Source: Pseudomonas sp. HMWF021
GTDB taxonomy: Bacteria > Pseudomonadota > Gammaproteobacteria > Pseudomonadales > Pseudomonadaceae
Assembly: GCF_003061005.1 (NCBI RefSeq)
Contig: NZ_QAIK01000027.1
Coordinates: 125,851 to 189,850 of the forward strand
Length of the DNA stretch: 64,000 bases
Direction: 5' to 3'
Shown here: in pieces, positions 7,004 to 16,156 of the stretch
Position numbering within the stretch: the stretch's first letter is position 1
Layout: each line of letters starts with the position of its first letter
The notes under the pieces: generated by a model
Told to the model about the DNA's origin: nothing
The model's database searches: none
The model's input: the letters and a program-made list of their open reading frames with translations, nothing else
Translations under genes and position numbers: made by a program

Positions 7004-8791
7004 ATGTCCTTTAACCACTACTACCAAAGCGAACTCACCGCACTGCGCCAGTTGGGCCGCCGTTTCGCCGAGCGTAGTCCGGCGCTGGCGCCGTATCTGG
7101 GGCAGGCTGGGCGGGATCCGGATGTGGAGCGGTTGCTGGAAGGCTTTGCGTTCCTTACCGGGCGTCTGCGGCAGAAGCTCGACGACGAGTTGCCGGAGCT
7201 CAGCCATTCGCTGATGCAACTGCTGTGGCCGAACTACATGCGCCCGCTGCCGGCGTTCAGCATTCTGCAATTCGATCCGCTGAAGCGTTCCGGGCCGGCG
7301 CTGGTGGTCGAGCGCGATACGCCGATCGAAAGCAAACCGATCGAAGACGTGCGTTGCCGCTTCCGCACCTGCTATCCGACTGAAGTCTTGCCGCTGGATT
7401 TGGCGGCGCTGAACTACTCGGTGAAGGGCGACGGTTCGCTGCTCAGCCTGCGTCTGGAGATGAGCGCCGACGGTCACCTCGGTGAGCTGGAACTGAGCAA
7501 ACTGCGCCTGCACTTTGCCGGCGAACGCTACATCAGCCAGATGCTGTACCTGAGTCTGCTGCGCAACCTGGAAGGCATCGAACTGATCCCACTCGACGGT
7601 GCGGGCAAGCCAATCGATGGCGTGTCCGGCAAGCCGATGGCGTTCAAGATTCCCGGTGACCGGGTCAAGCCGGTGGGCTTTGCCGAAGAAGAAGCGTTGA
7701 TCCCGTATCCGCTGAACACTTTCCGTGGCTATCGCTACCTGCAGGAATACTTCGCCTTCCAGGACAAGTTCCTGTTCGTCGACGTCAACGGTCTGGACAT
7801 CCTCAAGGCGCTGCCGGAAGACACGCTCAAGCAGATGCGCGGCCTGGAACTGCGTTTCGACATTCGCAAGAGCGGCATCATGCGCATGCGGCCGACCCTG
7901 GATAACGTGAAGCTGTTCTGCACGCCGATTGCCAACCTGTTCGCCCACGATGCGCTGCCGATCCGCCTCGACGGCAAGCAGGATGAATACCTGCTGCTGC
8001 CGGCGAAATACGATCTGGAAAACTGCGGCGTGTTTTCGGTGGAAACCGTCACCGGCTGGAAGCCCGGCGGCCTCGGTTATCAGGAGTACGTGCCGTTCGA
8101 ATCGTTCGAGCACGACCCGAGTTTCGACGTGCCCAACAGCCGTCCGCATTACAGCATCCGCCAGCGTTCATCCTTGCTGCACGACGGCCTCGACACTTAT
8201 CTGAGCTTCGGCATTCGCCACACCGAAGCCCACGAAACCCTGTCGATCGAGCTGATGTGCACCAACCAGAACCTGCCGCGCAAGCTCAAGCTCGGCGACA
8301 TCTGCATGGCCTGCGAAGAGACCCCGGAGTTCCTCAGTTTCCGCAACATCACCCCGGCCACGTCGAGTTTTGCGCCGCCGCTGAACCGTGACTTCCTGTG
8401 GAAGCTGATCAGCAACATGTCGCTCAACTATCTGTCGCTGGCCGACGTCAACGCGTTGAAGGTGATTCTCGAAACCTACGACCTGCCGCGTTACTACGAC
8501 CAGCACGCGGAGAAGGTCAGCAAACGCCTGCTCGGCGGCCTCAAGCACATCAAGCACCACCACGTCGACCGGCTGCACCGTGGCTTGCCGGTACGCGGTC
8601 TGCGCACCGAACTGACCATCGATCCGGAAGGGTATATCGGCGAAGGCGACCTGTTCGTTTTCGCCTCGGTTCTCAACGAGTTTTTCGCGCTTTACGCCAG
8701 TCTCAATTCGTACCACGAGCTGCGGGTAAAAAGCACACAGGGAGAGGTGTACCAATGGACACCACGTATGGGCCTGCAGCCCCTGCTTTAA
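7004..8791 (+). CDS. tssF: TssF, baseplate subunit
   Basis: A 595-residue TssF (VasA/ImpG). The N terminus MSFNHYYQSELTALRQLGRR and the blocks FAERSPALAPYLG, DPDVERLLEGFAFLTGRLRQ and HSLMQLLWPNYMRPLPAFSI are diagnostic. TssF forms the baseplate wedge with TssG and TssE. High GC content returns here after the AT-rich insert. The last 37 bases overlap tssG. Confidence 0.96.
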   Translation: MSFNHYYQSELTALRQLGRRFAERSPALAPYLGQAGRDPDVERLLEGFAFLTGRLRQKLDDELPELSHSLMQLLWPNYMRPLPAFSILQFDPLKRSGPALVVERDTPIESKPIEDVRCRFRTCYPTEVLPLDLAALNYSVKGDGSLLSLRLEMSADGHLGELELSKLRLHFAGERYISQMLYLSLLRNLEGIELIPLDGAGKPIDGVSGKPMAFKIPGDRVKPVGFAEEEALIPYPLNTFRGYRYLQEYFAFQDKFLFVDVNGLDILKALPEDTLKQMRGLELRFDIRKSGIMRMRPTLDNVKLFCTPIANLFAHDALPIRLDGKQDEYLLLPAKYDLENCGVFSVETVTGWKPGGLGYQEYVPFESFEHDPSFDVPNSRPHYSIRQRSSLLHDGLDTYLSFGIRHTEAHETLSIELMCTNQNLPRKLKLGDICMACEETPEFLSFRNITPATSSFAPPLNRDFLWKLISNMSLNYLSLADVNALKVILETYDLPRYYDQHAEKVSKRLLGGLKHIKHHHVDRLHRGLPVRGLRTELTIDPEGYIGEGDLFVFASVLNEFFALYASLNSYHELRVKSTQGEVYQWTPRMGLQPLL

Positions 8792-9762
8792 GCGGGCTGA
8801 CCAAGGTAATACGCGAGTACTCGCTGTTTCAGGCCGTGCTGCTGGTGATCGACCGGCTGCGCGAGGCGCACCCGTATCTGAGCGAAGACGATCTGTACGA
8901 TCAGGTGGAGTTTCAGGCCAACCCGAGCCTGGGCTTTCCGCGCAGCGACGTCGATCGCGTGGAATTTTTCGAAGAACACGGGCAGATGCGCGCGCGCATG
9001 CGTTTCAACCTGATCGGCCTGGTCGGCTCCGGTTCGCCGCTGCCGGCGTTCTACGGCGAGCAGGCCCTGGGCGACAGCGAGGACGGCAACCCGACGCGCA
9101 ATTTCCTCGACCTGTTCCACCATCGCCTGCAACGGCTGATGCTGCCGATCTGGCGCAAGTACCGCTATCGCGCCAGTTTCCAGAGCGGAGCGATCGACCC
9201 GTTCTCCTCGCAGCTGTTTGCCCTGATCGGTCTGGGTGGCGACGAGATCCGCAAGGCCAAGGAACTGAACTGGAAGCGCCTGCTGCCGTACCTCGGTCTG
9301 CTCAGCTTGCGGGCGCACTCGGCGGCGCTGATCGAAGCGGTGCTGCGTTACTACTTCAAGCACGAAGACCTGGTCATCGAGCAGTGCATCGAACGCCGCG
9401 TGGAGATTCTCGACGAGCAGCGCAACCGCCTCGGTCGCGCCAACAGCCTGCTCGGTGAAGACCTGGTGCTGGGCGAACAGGTGCGCGACCGCAGCGGCAA
9501 ATTCCGCATTCACATCACCGAACTCGACTGGGAGCGATTCCACGAATTCCTGCCAATCGGTTTCGGTTACCAGCCGCTGTGCGCGCTGGTGCGGTTCACC
9601 CTGCGTGACCCGCTCGATTACGACATTCGCCTGGTGCTGCGCCCGGAAGAAATCCGCGAGCTGCGCATTGGTGAGAAGAACGACTGTCGCCTGGGTTGGA
9701 CCAGTTGGCTGGGCTGCGAAAAAGCAGACGGCGTGGTCACCCTGGGCAGCAAAATTCATTAA
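8755..9762 (+). CDS. tssG: TssG, baseplate subunit
   Basis: A 335-residue TssG (VasB/ImpH). The ATG at 8755, inside the end of tssF, has GGAGAGG just upstream and gives the normal family start (MDTTYGPAAPAL...YSLFQAVLLVIDRL). Family blocks include FQANPSLGFPRSDVDRVEF, NLIGLVGSGSPLPAFYGE, FLDLFHHRLQRLM and the C-terminal GWTSWLG. TssG joins TssE and TssF in the baseplate wedge. A longer in-frame extension back to 8398 lies entirely inside tssF and is rejected. Confidence 0.95.
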   Translation: MDTTYGPAAPALSGLTKVIREYSLFQAVLLVIDRLREAHPYLSEDDLYDQVEFQANPSLGFPRSDVDRVEFFEEHGQMRARMRFNLIGLVGSGSPLPAFYGEQALGDSEDGNPTRNFLDLFHHRLQRLMLPIWRKYRYRASFQSGAIDPFSSQLFALIGLGGDEIRKAKELNWKRLLPYLGLLSLRAHSAALIEAVLRYYFKHEDLVIEQCIERRVEILDEQRNRLGRANSLLGEDLVLGEQVRDRSGKFRIHITELDWERFHEFLPIGFGYQPLCALVRFTLRDPLDYDIRLVLRPEEIRELRIGEKNDCRLGWTSWLGCEKADGVVTLGSKIH

Positions 9763-9773
9763 GGACGTGAGCC

Positions 9774-12431
9774 ATGATCAACGTAGACCTGCAACAACTC
9801 ATCCAGGCGCTGGACGCCGAAACCCGTCGCGATCTGGAGCGTTCGGCTGAACGTTGCGTGGCCCGTGGCGGCAGCAAGATCCTCGTCGAAGACCTGCTGC
9901 TGGGGCTGCTGGAACGTCAGAATGGCTTGCTGTCGCGTGCGTTGCAGGATGCCGATGTCGACGCCGGTGAACTGAGTGCCGCGCTGCAATCTCGGGTTGA
10001 ACACAGCGCCTCGCGCAACCCGGTGTTCGCCCCGGAGCTGGTGCAGTGGCTGCAAGATGCGCTGCTGGTGGCCAACCTCGAACTGGGCCAGACCTCGGTG
10101 GAAGATGCCGCGCTGATCCTCGCCCTGCTGCGTAATCCGATGCGCTACGCCGGCAGCCGTTATCAGCCGTTGCTCGCCAAGTTGAACATTGATCGCCTGA
10201 AGGAATTTGCCCTGTCGCAACAGGAGCAACCGGCCGCCAACGGCAAGCCGGCGGCGCAGGGTGAATCGCTGCTGCAGCGTTTCACTCACAACCTGACCCA
10301 ACAGGCGCGCGACGGCAAACTCGACCCGGTGCTGTGCCGCGATGGCGCGATCCGGCAGATGGTCGACATTCTCGCCCGTCGCCGCAAGAACAATCCTATC
10401 GTGGTTGGTGAAGCCGGCGTCGGTAAAACCGCCATCGTCGAAGGCCTGGCCTCGCGCATCGCTGCCGGTGAAGTGCCGCAGGTGCTCAAGGGTGTTGAGC
10501 TGCTGTCGCTGGACATGGGCCTGCTGCAGGCCGGCGCCAGCGTCAAAGGTGAATTCGAGCGCCGTCTCAAAGGCGTGATCGATGAGGTCAAAGCCTCGCC
10601 GAAACCGATCATCCTGTTCATCGACGAAGCCCACACCTTGATCGGCGCGGGCGGCAATGCCGGCGGTTCCGACGCGGCCAACCTGCTGAAACCGGCGCTG
10701 GCCCGTGGCGAGCTGCGCACCATCGCCGCCACCACCTGGGCCGAGTACAAGAAATACTTCGAGAAAGACCCGGCGCTGGCCCGTCGTTTCCAACCGGTGC
10801 AGTTGCACGAGCCGACCGTCAGTGAAGCGGTGACCATCCTGCGTGGTCTGGCGCAGGTCTACGAGAAGAGCCACGGCATCTACCTGCGCGATGACGCGGT
10901 GGTCTCGGCGGCGGAATTGTCGGCGCGTTATCTGGCCGGTCGCCAGCTGCCGGACAAAGCCGTCGACGTCCTCGACACTGCGTGTGCCCGCGTACGCATC
11001 AGCCTCGCCGCTGCCCCGGAAAGCCTTGAGCGCCTGCGTGGCGAGCTGGCCGAAGGTGGTCGTCAGCGTCAGGCCCTGCGTCGCGATGCCGAGGCCGGTC
11101 TGCTGATCGACCACGAAGCGCTGGACGCACTGGAAGCGCGGCTGGACGAAGCGGAAAGCGAAATGGTCGCGCTGGAAACCCTGTGGACCGAACAGAAGCA
11201 GTTGGCAGAGCGCCTGCTGGAACTGCGTCAGCAACTGGCCAAGGCCCGCGAAGCCGCCGCCGTCGAGCCGACCGTCAGTGTTGAAGAAGACGCCGAAGGC
11301 ACCGTGATCGAAACCATCGCCGCCGAGGTCGAGGAAGGTCAGAGCGTCGAAGCGCTGGAAGCCGAACTGCACCAGACCCACAGCGCCCTGACCGCTGCTC
11401 AAGTCAAAGAACGTCTGGTCAGCTTCGAAGTCTGCCCGCGTCTGGTGGCCGAAGTGATCAGCGCCTGGACCGGCGTGCCGCTGGCGCAACTGGCGCGCGA
11501 GCACAACGCCAAGGTCGCGAGTTTTGCCACTGACCTGCGCACGCGCATCCGTGGTCAGGAGCAAGCCGTGCACGCGCTGGATCGCTCGATGCGCGCCACT
11601 GCTGCGGGCCTGAACAAACCGGATGCACCGGTCGGCGTGTTCCTGCTGGTCGGCCCGAGCGGCGTCGGCAAGACCGAAACCGCACTGGCCCTGGCTGACC
11701 TGCTGTACGGCGGCGACCGTTTCATCACCACCATCAACATGTCCGAATTCCAGGAGAAGCACACCGTCTCGCGCCTGATCGGTGCGCCACCGGGCTACGT
11801 CGGTTACGGCGAGGGCGGCATGCTCACCGAAGCGGTACGGCAGAAGCCGTATTCGGTGGTGCTGCTCGATGAAGTCGAAAAGGCTGATCCGGACGTGCTC
11901 AACCTGTTCTACCAGATCTTCGACAAGGGCGTAGCCAACGACGGCGAAGGTCGCGAAATCGACTTCCGCAACACCTTGATCCTGATGACCTCGAACCTCG
12001 GTAGCGACAAGATCAGCGACCTCTGCGAAAACGGCGCCCGCCCGACCGCCGAGCTGCTGGAAGAAACCATTCGCCCGGTGCTGAGCAAGCACTTCAAACC
12101 GGCGCTGCTGGCGCGGATGAAAGTGGTGCCGTACTACCCGGTGGGCGGCCCGGTGCTGCGCGAGCTGATCGAGATCAAACTCGGTCGTCTCGGCGAGCGC
12201 CTCAATCGCCGTCAGCTGGATTTCAGCTGGTGCCAGAACCTCGTCGATCACCTGTCCGAGCGTTGCACGCAAAGCGAAAGCGGCGCGCGCCTGATCGACC
12301 ATCTGCTCGATCAGCACGTGCTGCCGCTGGTGGCTGACCGCCTGCTCGATGCGATGGCCACCGGTGAAAGCCTCAAGCGTGTGCATGCCACGCTCGATGG
12401 CAACGCCAGCGTGACGTGCGAGTTCGCCTGA
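9774..12431 (+). CDS. tssH: TssH/ClpV, sheath-recycling AAA+ ATPase
   Basis: An 885-residue ClpB-type ATPase. It has an N-terminal Clp repeat region (about 1-150), a first AAA+ module with GEAGVGKT at about 213-220 and FIDEAHTLIGAGG, a coiled middle region (about 410-540) and a second AAA+ module with GPSGVGKT at about 627-634, LLDEVEKA and the PPGYVGYGEGG pore segment. ClpV disassembles contracted TssBC sheaths. AAGGA precedes the ATG 11 bases after tssG. Length and order match ClpV2 of the H2-type cluster. Confidence 0.97.
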   Translation: MINVDLQQLIQALDAETRRDLERSAERCVARGGSKILVEDLLLGLLERQNGLLSRALQDADVDAGELSAALQSRVEHSASRNPVFAPELVQWLQDALLVANLELGQTSVEDAALILALLRNPMRYAGSRYQPLLAKLNIDRLKEFALSQQEQPAANGKPAAQGESLLQRFTHNLTQQARDGKLDPVLCRDGAIRQMVDILARRRKNNPIVVGEAGVGKTAIVEGLASRIAAGEVPQVLKGVELLSLDMGLLQAGASVKGEFERRLKGVIDEVKASPKPIILFIDEAHTLIGAGGNAGGSDAANLLKPALARGELRTIAATTWAEYKKYFEKDPALARRFQPVQLHEPTVSEAVTILRGLAQVYEKSHGIYLRDDAVVSAAELSARYLAGRQLPDKAVDVLDTACARVRISLAAAPESLERLRGELAEGGRQRQALRRDAEAGLLIDHEALDALEARLDEAESEMVALETLWTEQKQLAERLLELRQQLAKAREAAAVEPTVSVEEDAEGTVIETIAAEVEEGQSVEALEAELHQTHSALTAAQVKERLVSFEVCPRLVAEVISAWTGVPLAQLAREHNAKVASFATDLRTRIRGQEQAVHALDRSMRATAAGLNKPDAPVGVFLLVGPSGVGKTETALALADLLYGGDRFITTINMSEFQEKHTVSRLIGAPPGYVGYGEGGMLTEAVRQKPYSVVLLDEVEKADPDVLNLFYQIFDKGVANDGEGREIDFRNTLILMTSNLGSDKISDLCENGARPTAELLEETIRPVLSKHFKPALLARMKVVPYYPVGGPVLRELIEIKLGRLGERLNRRQLDFSWCQNLVDHLSERCTQSESGARLIDHLLDQHVLPLVADRLLDAMATGESLKRVHATLDGNASVTCEFA

Positions 12432-12441
12432 GGTGGGTGTG

Positions 12442-13962
12442 ATGTTCACTCAAGTGCCGCAGCCACTGGTCTATGCCGAAGCGTTGCTGGCGCAGTTCGC
12501 CAGTCTGTCGCGCGCGGCGGACGGTGCTGCGCTGCTGAGTGACTTCGTGCGTGGCCTGGCCGAGCTGAGCGGTTGCGAACTGGCGCAGTTGTACCTGCTC
12601 GACGCCACCCATACCTGCCTGGGGATGAACGCCGAATGCCTCGACGGCGCGCTGCAACCGCGCGCCGCCACCAGCCTGCCGGCGGACTACAACGGTGAGC
12701 AGCTGCTGCAGTTTGCCCTGTGCCAGAACCGCGTGGTGTGCCTGGACGACCTGAGCGGCAGCCTGCACGAGACCAGTTTCCTGCCGGCCGTGACCACACC
12801 GTGGCAATCGCTGCTGTGCGTGCCGCTGGTCAATCAGCACAAAGCGGTCGAAGGCTTGTTGCTGTGCGCCAGTCGGCGTCGCGTGGACCTGCAAGGCTTT
12901 GCCGATTCGCTCGGTCAGCTCGGTTCGTTCGTGCTCGGTCAATTGCACTTGCTGCAGCGTCTGCGCCAGCCGCTGGCCGAGTCGGCCACGGTGGCGCGCA
13001 GCGTGCCGAGCATCAGTGGTTATGGCTTGATCGGCAAAAGCGCCGCCATGCGCCAGACCCATTCGCTGATCAGCAAAGTCCTGCACAGCCCATACACCGT
13101 GCTGTTGCGCGGCGAAACCGGGACCGGCAAGGAAGTCGTGGCCCGGGCGATTCACGATTGCGGCCCGCGTCGCTCTCAGGCGTTCATTGTGCAGAACTGC
13201 GCGGCAGTCCCGGAAAACCTGCTGGAAAGCGAGCTGTTCGGCTATCGCAAAGGTGCGTTCACCGGCGCCGACCGCGACCGTGCGGGGCTGTTCGATGCGG
13301 CCAATGGCGGCACGCTGTTGCTCGACGAGATCGGCGACATGCCGCTGTCACTGCAAGCGAAGATATTGCGCGTGTTGCAGGAAGGCGAGATTCGCCCATT
13401 GGGCTCCAACGACACCCACAAGATCGACGTGCGGATCATCGCCGCGACGCACCGCGATCTGTCGACGCTGGTCAGCGAAGGCAAATTCCGCGAGGACCTG
13501 TATTACCGCCTCGCGCAATTTCCGATCGAACTGCCGGCCCTGCGCCAGCGCGAAGGAGACATTCTGGAACTGGCTCTGCACTTCGCCGAGAAGACCTGCG
13601 CGTATTTGCAGCGCGACCCGGTGCGCTGGTCGAGCGCGGCGCTGGAACATCTGGCCGGCTACACCTTCCCCGGCAACGTGCGCGAACTCAAGGCGCTGGT
13701 CGAACGCGCGGTGCTGTTGTGCGAGGGCGGCGAGTTGCTCGCCGAGCATTTCTCCCTGCGCATGGAGCCGATCCCCGAAGACCACAGCGGCCTGAACCTG
13801 CGCGAACGCCTGGAAAAGGTCGAACGCACGTTGTTGCTCGACTGCCTGCGCAAGAACGACGGCAACCAGACCCTCGCCGCCCGCGAACTGGGCCTGCCAC
13901 GCCGCACCCTGCTGTACCGCCTCGGGCGGTTGAATATCAACCTGGGTGACTTCGATGGTTGA
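12442..13962 (+). CDS. vasH: Sfa/VasH-type RpoN-dependent transcription activator
   Basis: A 506-residue enhancer-binding protein. A GAF-like sensory part (about 20-165) precedes a sigma-54 AAA+ domain with Walker A GETGTGKE (about 223-230), the RpoN-contacting loop [12 protein letters not shown] and Walker [11 protein letters not shown], then a Fis-type helix-turn-helix ([20 protein letters not shown]). It corresponds to sfa2 in H2-T6SS loci and should activate RpoN promoters of T6SS genes. I chose the ATG at 12442, with AGGTGG 5 bases upstream, over the in-frame GTG at 12433. It lacks a receiver domain, so control is probably by the GAF part or by abundance. Confidence 0.92.
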   Translation: MFTQVPQPLVYAEALLAQFASLSRAADGAALLSDFVRGLAELSGCELAQLYLLDATHTCLGMNAECLDGALQPRAATSLPADYNGEQLLQFALCQNRVVCLDDLSGSLHETSFLPAVTTPWQSLLCVPLVNQHKAVEGLLLCASRRRVDLQGFADSLGQLGSFVLGQLHLLQRLRQPLAESATVARSVPSISGYGLIGKSAAMRQTHSLISKVLHSPYTVLLRGETGTGKEVVARAIHDCGPRRSQAFIVQNCAAVPENLLESELFGYRKGAFTGADRDRAGLFDAANGGTLLLDEIGDMPLSLQAKILRVLQEGEIRPLGSNDTHKIDVRIIAATHRDLSTLVSEGKFREDLYYRLAQFPIELPALRQREGDILELALHFAEKTCAYLQRDPVRWSSAALEHLAGYTFPGNVRELKALVERAVLLCEGGELLAEHFSLRMEPIPEDHSGLNLRERLEKVERTLLLDCLRKNDGNQTLAARELGLPRRTLLYRLGRLNINLGDFDG

Positions 13963-14011
13963 TCTGAACCTGGCTCTTGCAGTGTGCACAACTTCTGTCT
14001 TGAAGGGCTTC

Positions 14012-14147
14012 TCTGTGGCGAGGGGATTCATCCCCGATCGGCTGCGCAGCAGTCGTAATCCAGCAAACGCGGTTCTCCTGAAAGAACCGGTAATCAGGTT
14101 TTGGGGCTGCTTCGCAACCCATCGGGGACAAGTCCCCTCACCACAGA
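14012..14147. repeat. Inverted pair of GTGGCGAGGGGATT-type repeats
   Basis: TCTGTGGCGAGGGGATTCAT at 14012 is answered on the opposite strand by a segment ending AGTCCCCTCACCACAGA at 14147, with GGCTGCGCAGCAG / GGGCTGCTTCGCAACCC arms between them. This is a known class of fluorescens-group intergenic repeat that can fold into a long hairpin. It separates the activator gene from the second half of the operon. A second copy lies at 34332-34469. Confidence 0.85.
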
Positions 14148-14239
14148 TTGCTCACTGGCCACAGGAGGTGCGTACGCCTCGGTGGTCTGGCTCAAGGCCC
14201 CGATGCAGAGCCTTCGAGACCACCCAAAGAATTGATTTC

Positions 14240-14270
14240 AGCGCCGCCCGCAAGGGTCGGCGCTTTGTGC
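14240..14270 (+). terminator. Terminator-like hairpin upstream of the small lipoprotein gene
   Basis: AGCGCCG (14240-14246) pairs with CGGCGCT (14258-14264) and is followed by TTGTGCTTTG. The stem is strong but the T run is interrupted, so partial termination or an attenuating or processing hairpin is possible. It lies after the repeat pair and 31 bases before the ATG at 14296, splitting the T6SS operon between the activator gene and the fha half. Confidence 0.5.
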
Positions 14271-14295
14271 TTTGTCTACCCCTGGAGACCCTCTG

Positions 14296-14436
14296 ATGTC
14301 TGTTCGTCACTGGCACGCTGCCCTGCTGACCCTCGTCGTTCTATGCGGCCTTGGCGGCTGCAGCGGCAATTACAAATTCAACGACAACGACTATCGCCCG
14401 TTGGGTGATCCGCAAGCGGTCAATCGCGGCAAGTGA
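14296..14436 (+). CDS. Small T6SS-cluster lipoprotein (OrfX position)
   Basis: A 46-residue lipoprotein too short for most gene callers. The start MSVRHWHAALLTLVVLCGLGGC ends in the lipobox LGGC, leaving only about 25 residues after the acylated cysteine (SGNYKFNDNDYRPLGDPQAV). It lies between the RpoN activator and fha, the place of a small uncharacterised gene in H2-type T6SS loci, and ends 18 bases before the fha ATG. Codon use is that of the operon. A small outer-membrane lipoprotein acting beside TssJ is possible; the function is unknown. Confidence 0.75.
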   Translation: MSVRHWHAALLTLVVLCGLGGCSGNYKFNDNDYRPLGDPQAVNRGK

Positions 14437-14454
14437 CCGCAAGGAGCATCAAAC

Positions 14455-15648
14455 ATGGAATTGGTTTTCGAAATGCTGAACACCAAGCAGTTCGTGCCCA
14501 CCGAGTTGTGCCAGAAGACCTTCAAACAGGCTGGTGGCGTGATCGGACGGGGCGAGGACTGCGACTGGATCATTCCTGACCGCAAGCGTCACCTGTCCAA
14601 TCACCACGCGATTGTCAGTTACCGCGAAGGCACGTTTTTCCTCACCGACACCAGCAGCAACGGCGTCCAGGACGGCGGCAGCGGCGCTCGCCTGCACAAG
14701 GGCGAACCGGTGCGCATCGAGCACGGCAGCACCTACGTGCTCGGCGACTTCGAGATTCGTGCACGGCTGGTGCGTGACCCGGCGACCTTCGACGGCGAAG
14801 TCGGCCGTCCGCGTGCCGCCGGCAGCATCATCCCGGACGACGCGTTCCTCGATCTTGATCCGTTGAATGCCATCGAACAGCAAGAGCGCGTCTATTCGGA
14901 AATCGACGAACTGTTGGCCCCGACCGCCAAGCCCGAAGACTCCCGTCAGCGTGCCGACTACGCGCGCATCGACATGGAAAGCCTGATGGTGCCCGAGCTG
15001 GTCGCCCCGGTTGAACCCGAGCCAGCTCCGGCCCCGAAGGTCGTCGAGCGTCAGAGCGAAGGCTTCTGGGAGCATTTCGGCGCGGCACTGGGCGTGGATG
15101 TCAAAGGCCTCGATCACGACGCCCGCGAAGCGCTGGCGCTGAACGCCGCGCGGCTGCTGCGCCAGAGCATCGGCGGTTTGCAGCAGAGCCTGCGTACCCG
15201 TTCGGAGCTGAAAAACGAACTGCGTCTGGCCCAGACCACCGTGCAAGGCACCAACAAGAACCCGCTGAAATTCGCCGTCGATCCGAGCGAAGCGCTGGAG
15301 ATTCTGTTACAGCCGCACAAGCCCGGTCATCTGCCGGCCGAGCAGGCAATCTCTCGGGCGTTCCGTGATCTGCAGGCGCATCAGGTGGCTTTGCTCACCG
15401 CCAGCCGCGCCGCCGTGCGCGGCACCCTGGAGCACTTCTCGCCAGAACAGTTGACCCTGCGTTTCGAACGCGACAACAAGCCGTTGATCGCCACCTCGGG
15501 CGGACGCTGGAGAGCCTTCGGCCGGTACCACCAGGCCCTGCGTCAGGACGATGACTGGAGCGAGCGTCTGCTGGCCCGCGATTTCGCCCAGGCCTACGAA
15601 GAACAGATCCGCCTGATCTCCACCCTACACACCGACCACCAAGGATGA
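14455..15648 (+). CDS. fha: Fha/TagH, FHA-domain T6SS regulator
   Basis: A 397-residue protein. The N-terminal FHA domain (about 20-100) shows GGVIGRGEDCDWIIPD, RHLSNHHAIV and TDTSSNGV, the phosphothreonine-binding loops. A variable linker rich in Glu, Pro and Ala (about 150-200) leads to the conserved TagH C-terminal region (about 200-395, with FWEHFGAALGVD and the late FGRYHQAL). FHA proteins read the state set by the T6SS kinase and phosphatase encoded downstream and promote assembly. AAGGAG precedes the ATG. The stop overlaps the tssJ ATG (ATGA). Confidence 0.93.
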   Translation: MELVFEMLNTKQFVPTELCQKTFKQAGGVIGRGEDCDWIIPDRKRHLSNHHAIVSYREGTFFLTDTSSNGVQDGGSGARLHKGEPVRIEHGSTYVLGDFEIRARLVRDPATFDGEVGRPRAAGSIIPDDAFLDLDPLNAIEQQERVYSEIDELLAPTAKPEDSRQRADYARIDMESLMVPELVAPVEPEPAPAPKVVERQSEGFWEHFGAALGVDVKGLDHDAREALALNAARLLRQSIGGLQQSLRTRSELKNELRLAQTTVQGTNKNPLKFAVDPSEALEILLQPHKPGHLPAEQAISRAFRDLQAHQVALLTASRAAVRGTLEHFSPEQLTLRFERDNKPLIATSGGRWRAFGRYHQALRQDDDWSERLLARDFAQAYEEQIRLISTLHTDHQG

Positions 15649-16154
15649 TGCGCATGTCTCGCCGCTCGACCGCTTTTTTCAAGACGCTGACTGCGCTCAC
15701 CGTGCTGGTGCTGCTCGCCGGCTGCTCGTCGCTGTCGCCGTACTCGAAAGTGACCAAGATCAACCTGAAGCTGACCGGCAGCGATCAGCTCAACCCGGAC
15801 CTCAACGGCCGTCCTTCGCCGATCGTCGTGCGCCTGTTCGAACTCAAGCACCCGGTGACCTTCGAGAACGCTGATTTCTTCAGCCTCTACGAACGCGCCA
15901 AGGAATCCCTCAACCCGGATCTGGTGGCCAGCGAAGAACTTGAACTGCGCCCCGGTGAAACCGTGGAAATGAAGCTCAGCGTGGAGGAGGGCAGCCGCTA
16001 CGTCGGCGTTCTCGCTGCGTACCGCGACCTGCCGGAAACCAAGTGGCGCTACACCGTGCAGGTCACCCCGCTGGAGTTGACCGAGGCCGATCTGACCCTG
16101 GATCAGGCCGGTATCCGCAACACCCATGAAGCGCTCGCCAAGGCGGATGACTGA
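15645..16154 (+). CDS. tssJ: TssJ, outer-membrane lipoprotein of the membrane complex
   Basis: A 169-residue lipoprotein with signal LTALTVLVLLAGC (lipobox LLAGC) and the TssJ core, including RPSPIVVRLFELKHPVTFENADFF and EVEMKLS/SRYVGVLAAYRD-type strands. TssJ anchors the TssLM complex to the outer membrane. The first ATG overlaps the fha stop; ATGs at 15648 and 15654 are also possible and would shorten only the signal peptide. It is separated by 2 bases from tssK. Confidence 0.94.
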   Translation: MMRMSRRSTAFFKTLTALTVLVLLAGCSSLSPYSKVTKINLKLTGSDQLNPDLNGRPSPIVVRLFELKHPVTFENADFFSLYERAKESLNPDLVASEELELRPGETVEMKLSVEEGSRYVGVLAAYRDLPETKWRYTVQVTPLELTEADLTLDQAGIRNTHEALAKADD

Positions 16155-16156
16155 AC

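Noticed and set aside
9759..12449. 896-codon minus-strand open frame antisense to tssH
   Set aside because: It mirrors the ClpV gene almost exactly and has no family motif; this is a high-GC shadow, as is the 1127-codon frame opposite tssM.
14311..14327. TGGCACG...CTGCT inside the small lipoprotein gene as an RpoN promoter
   Set aside because: The GG and GC elements are 11 bases apart instead of 10 and the site lies inside a coding region.
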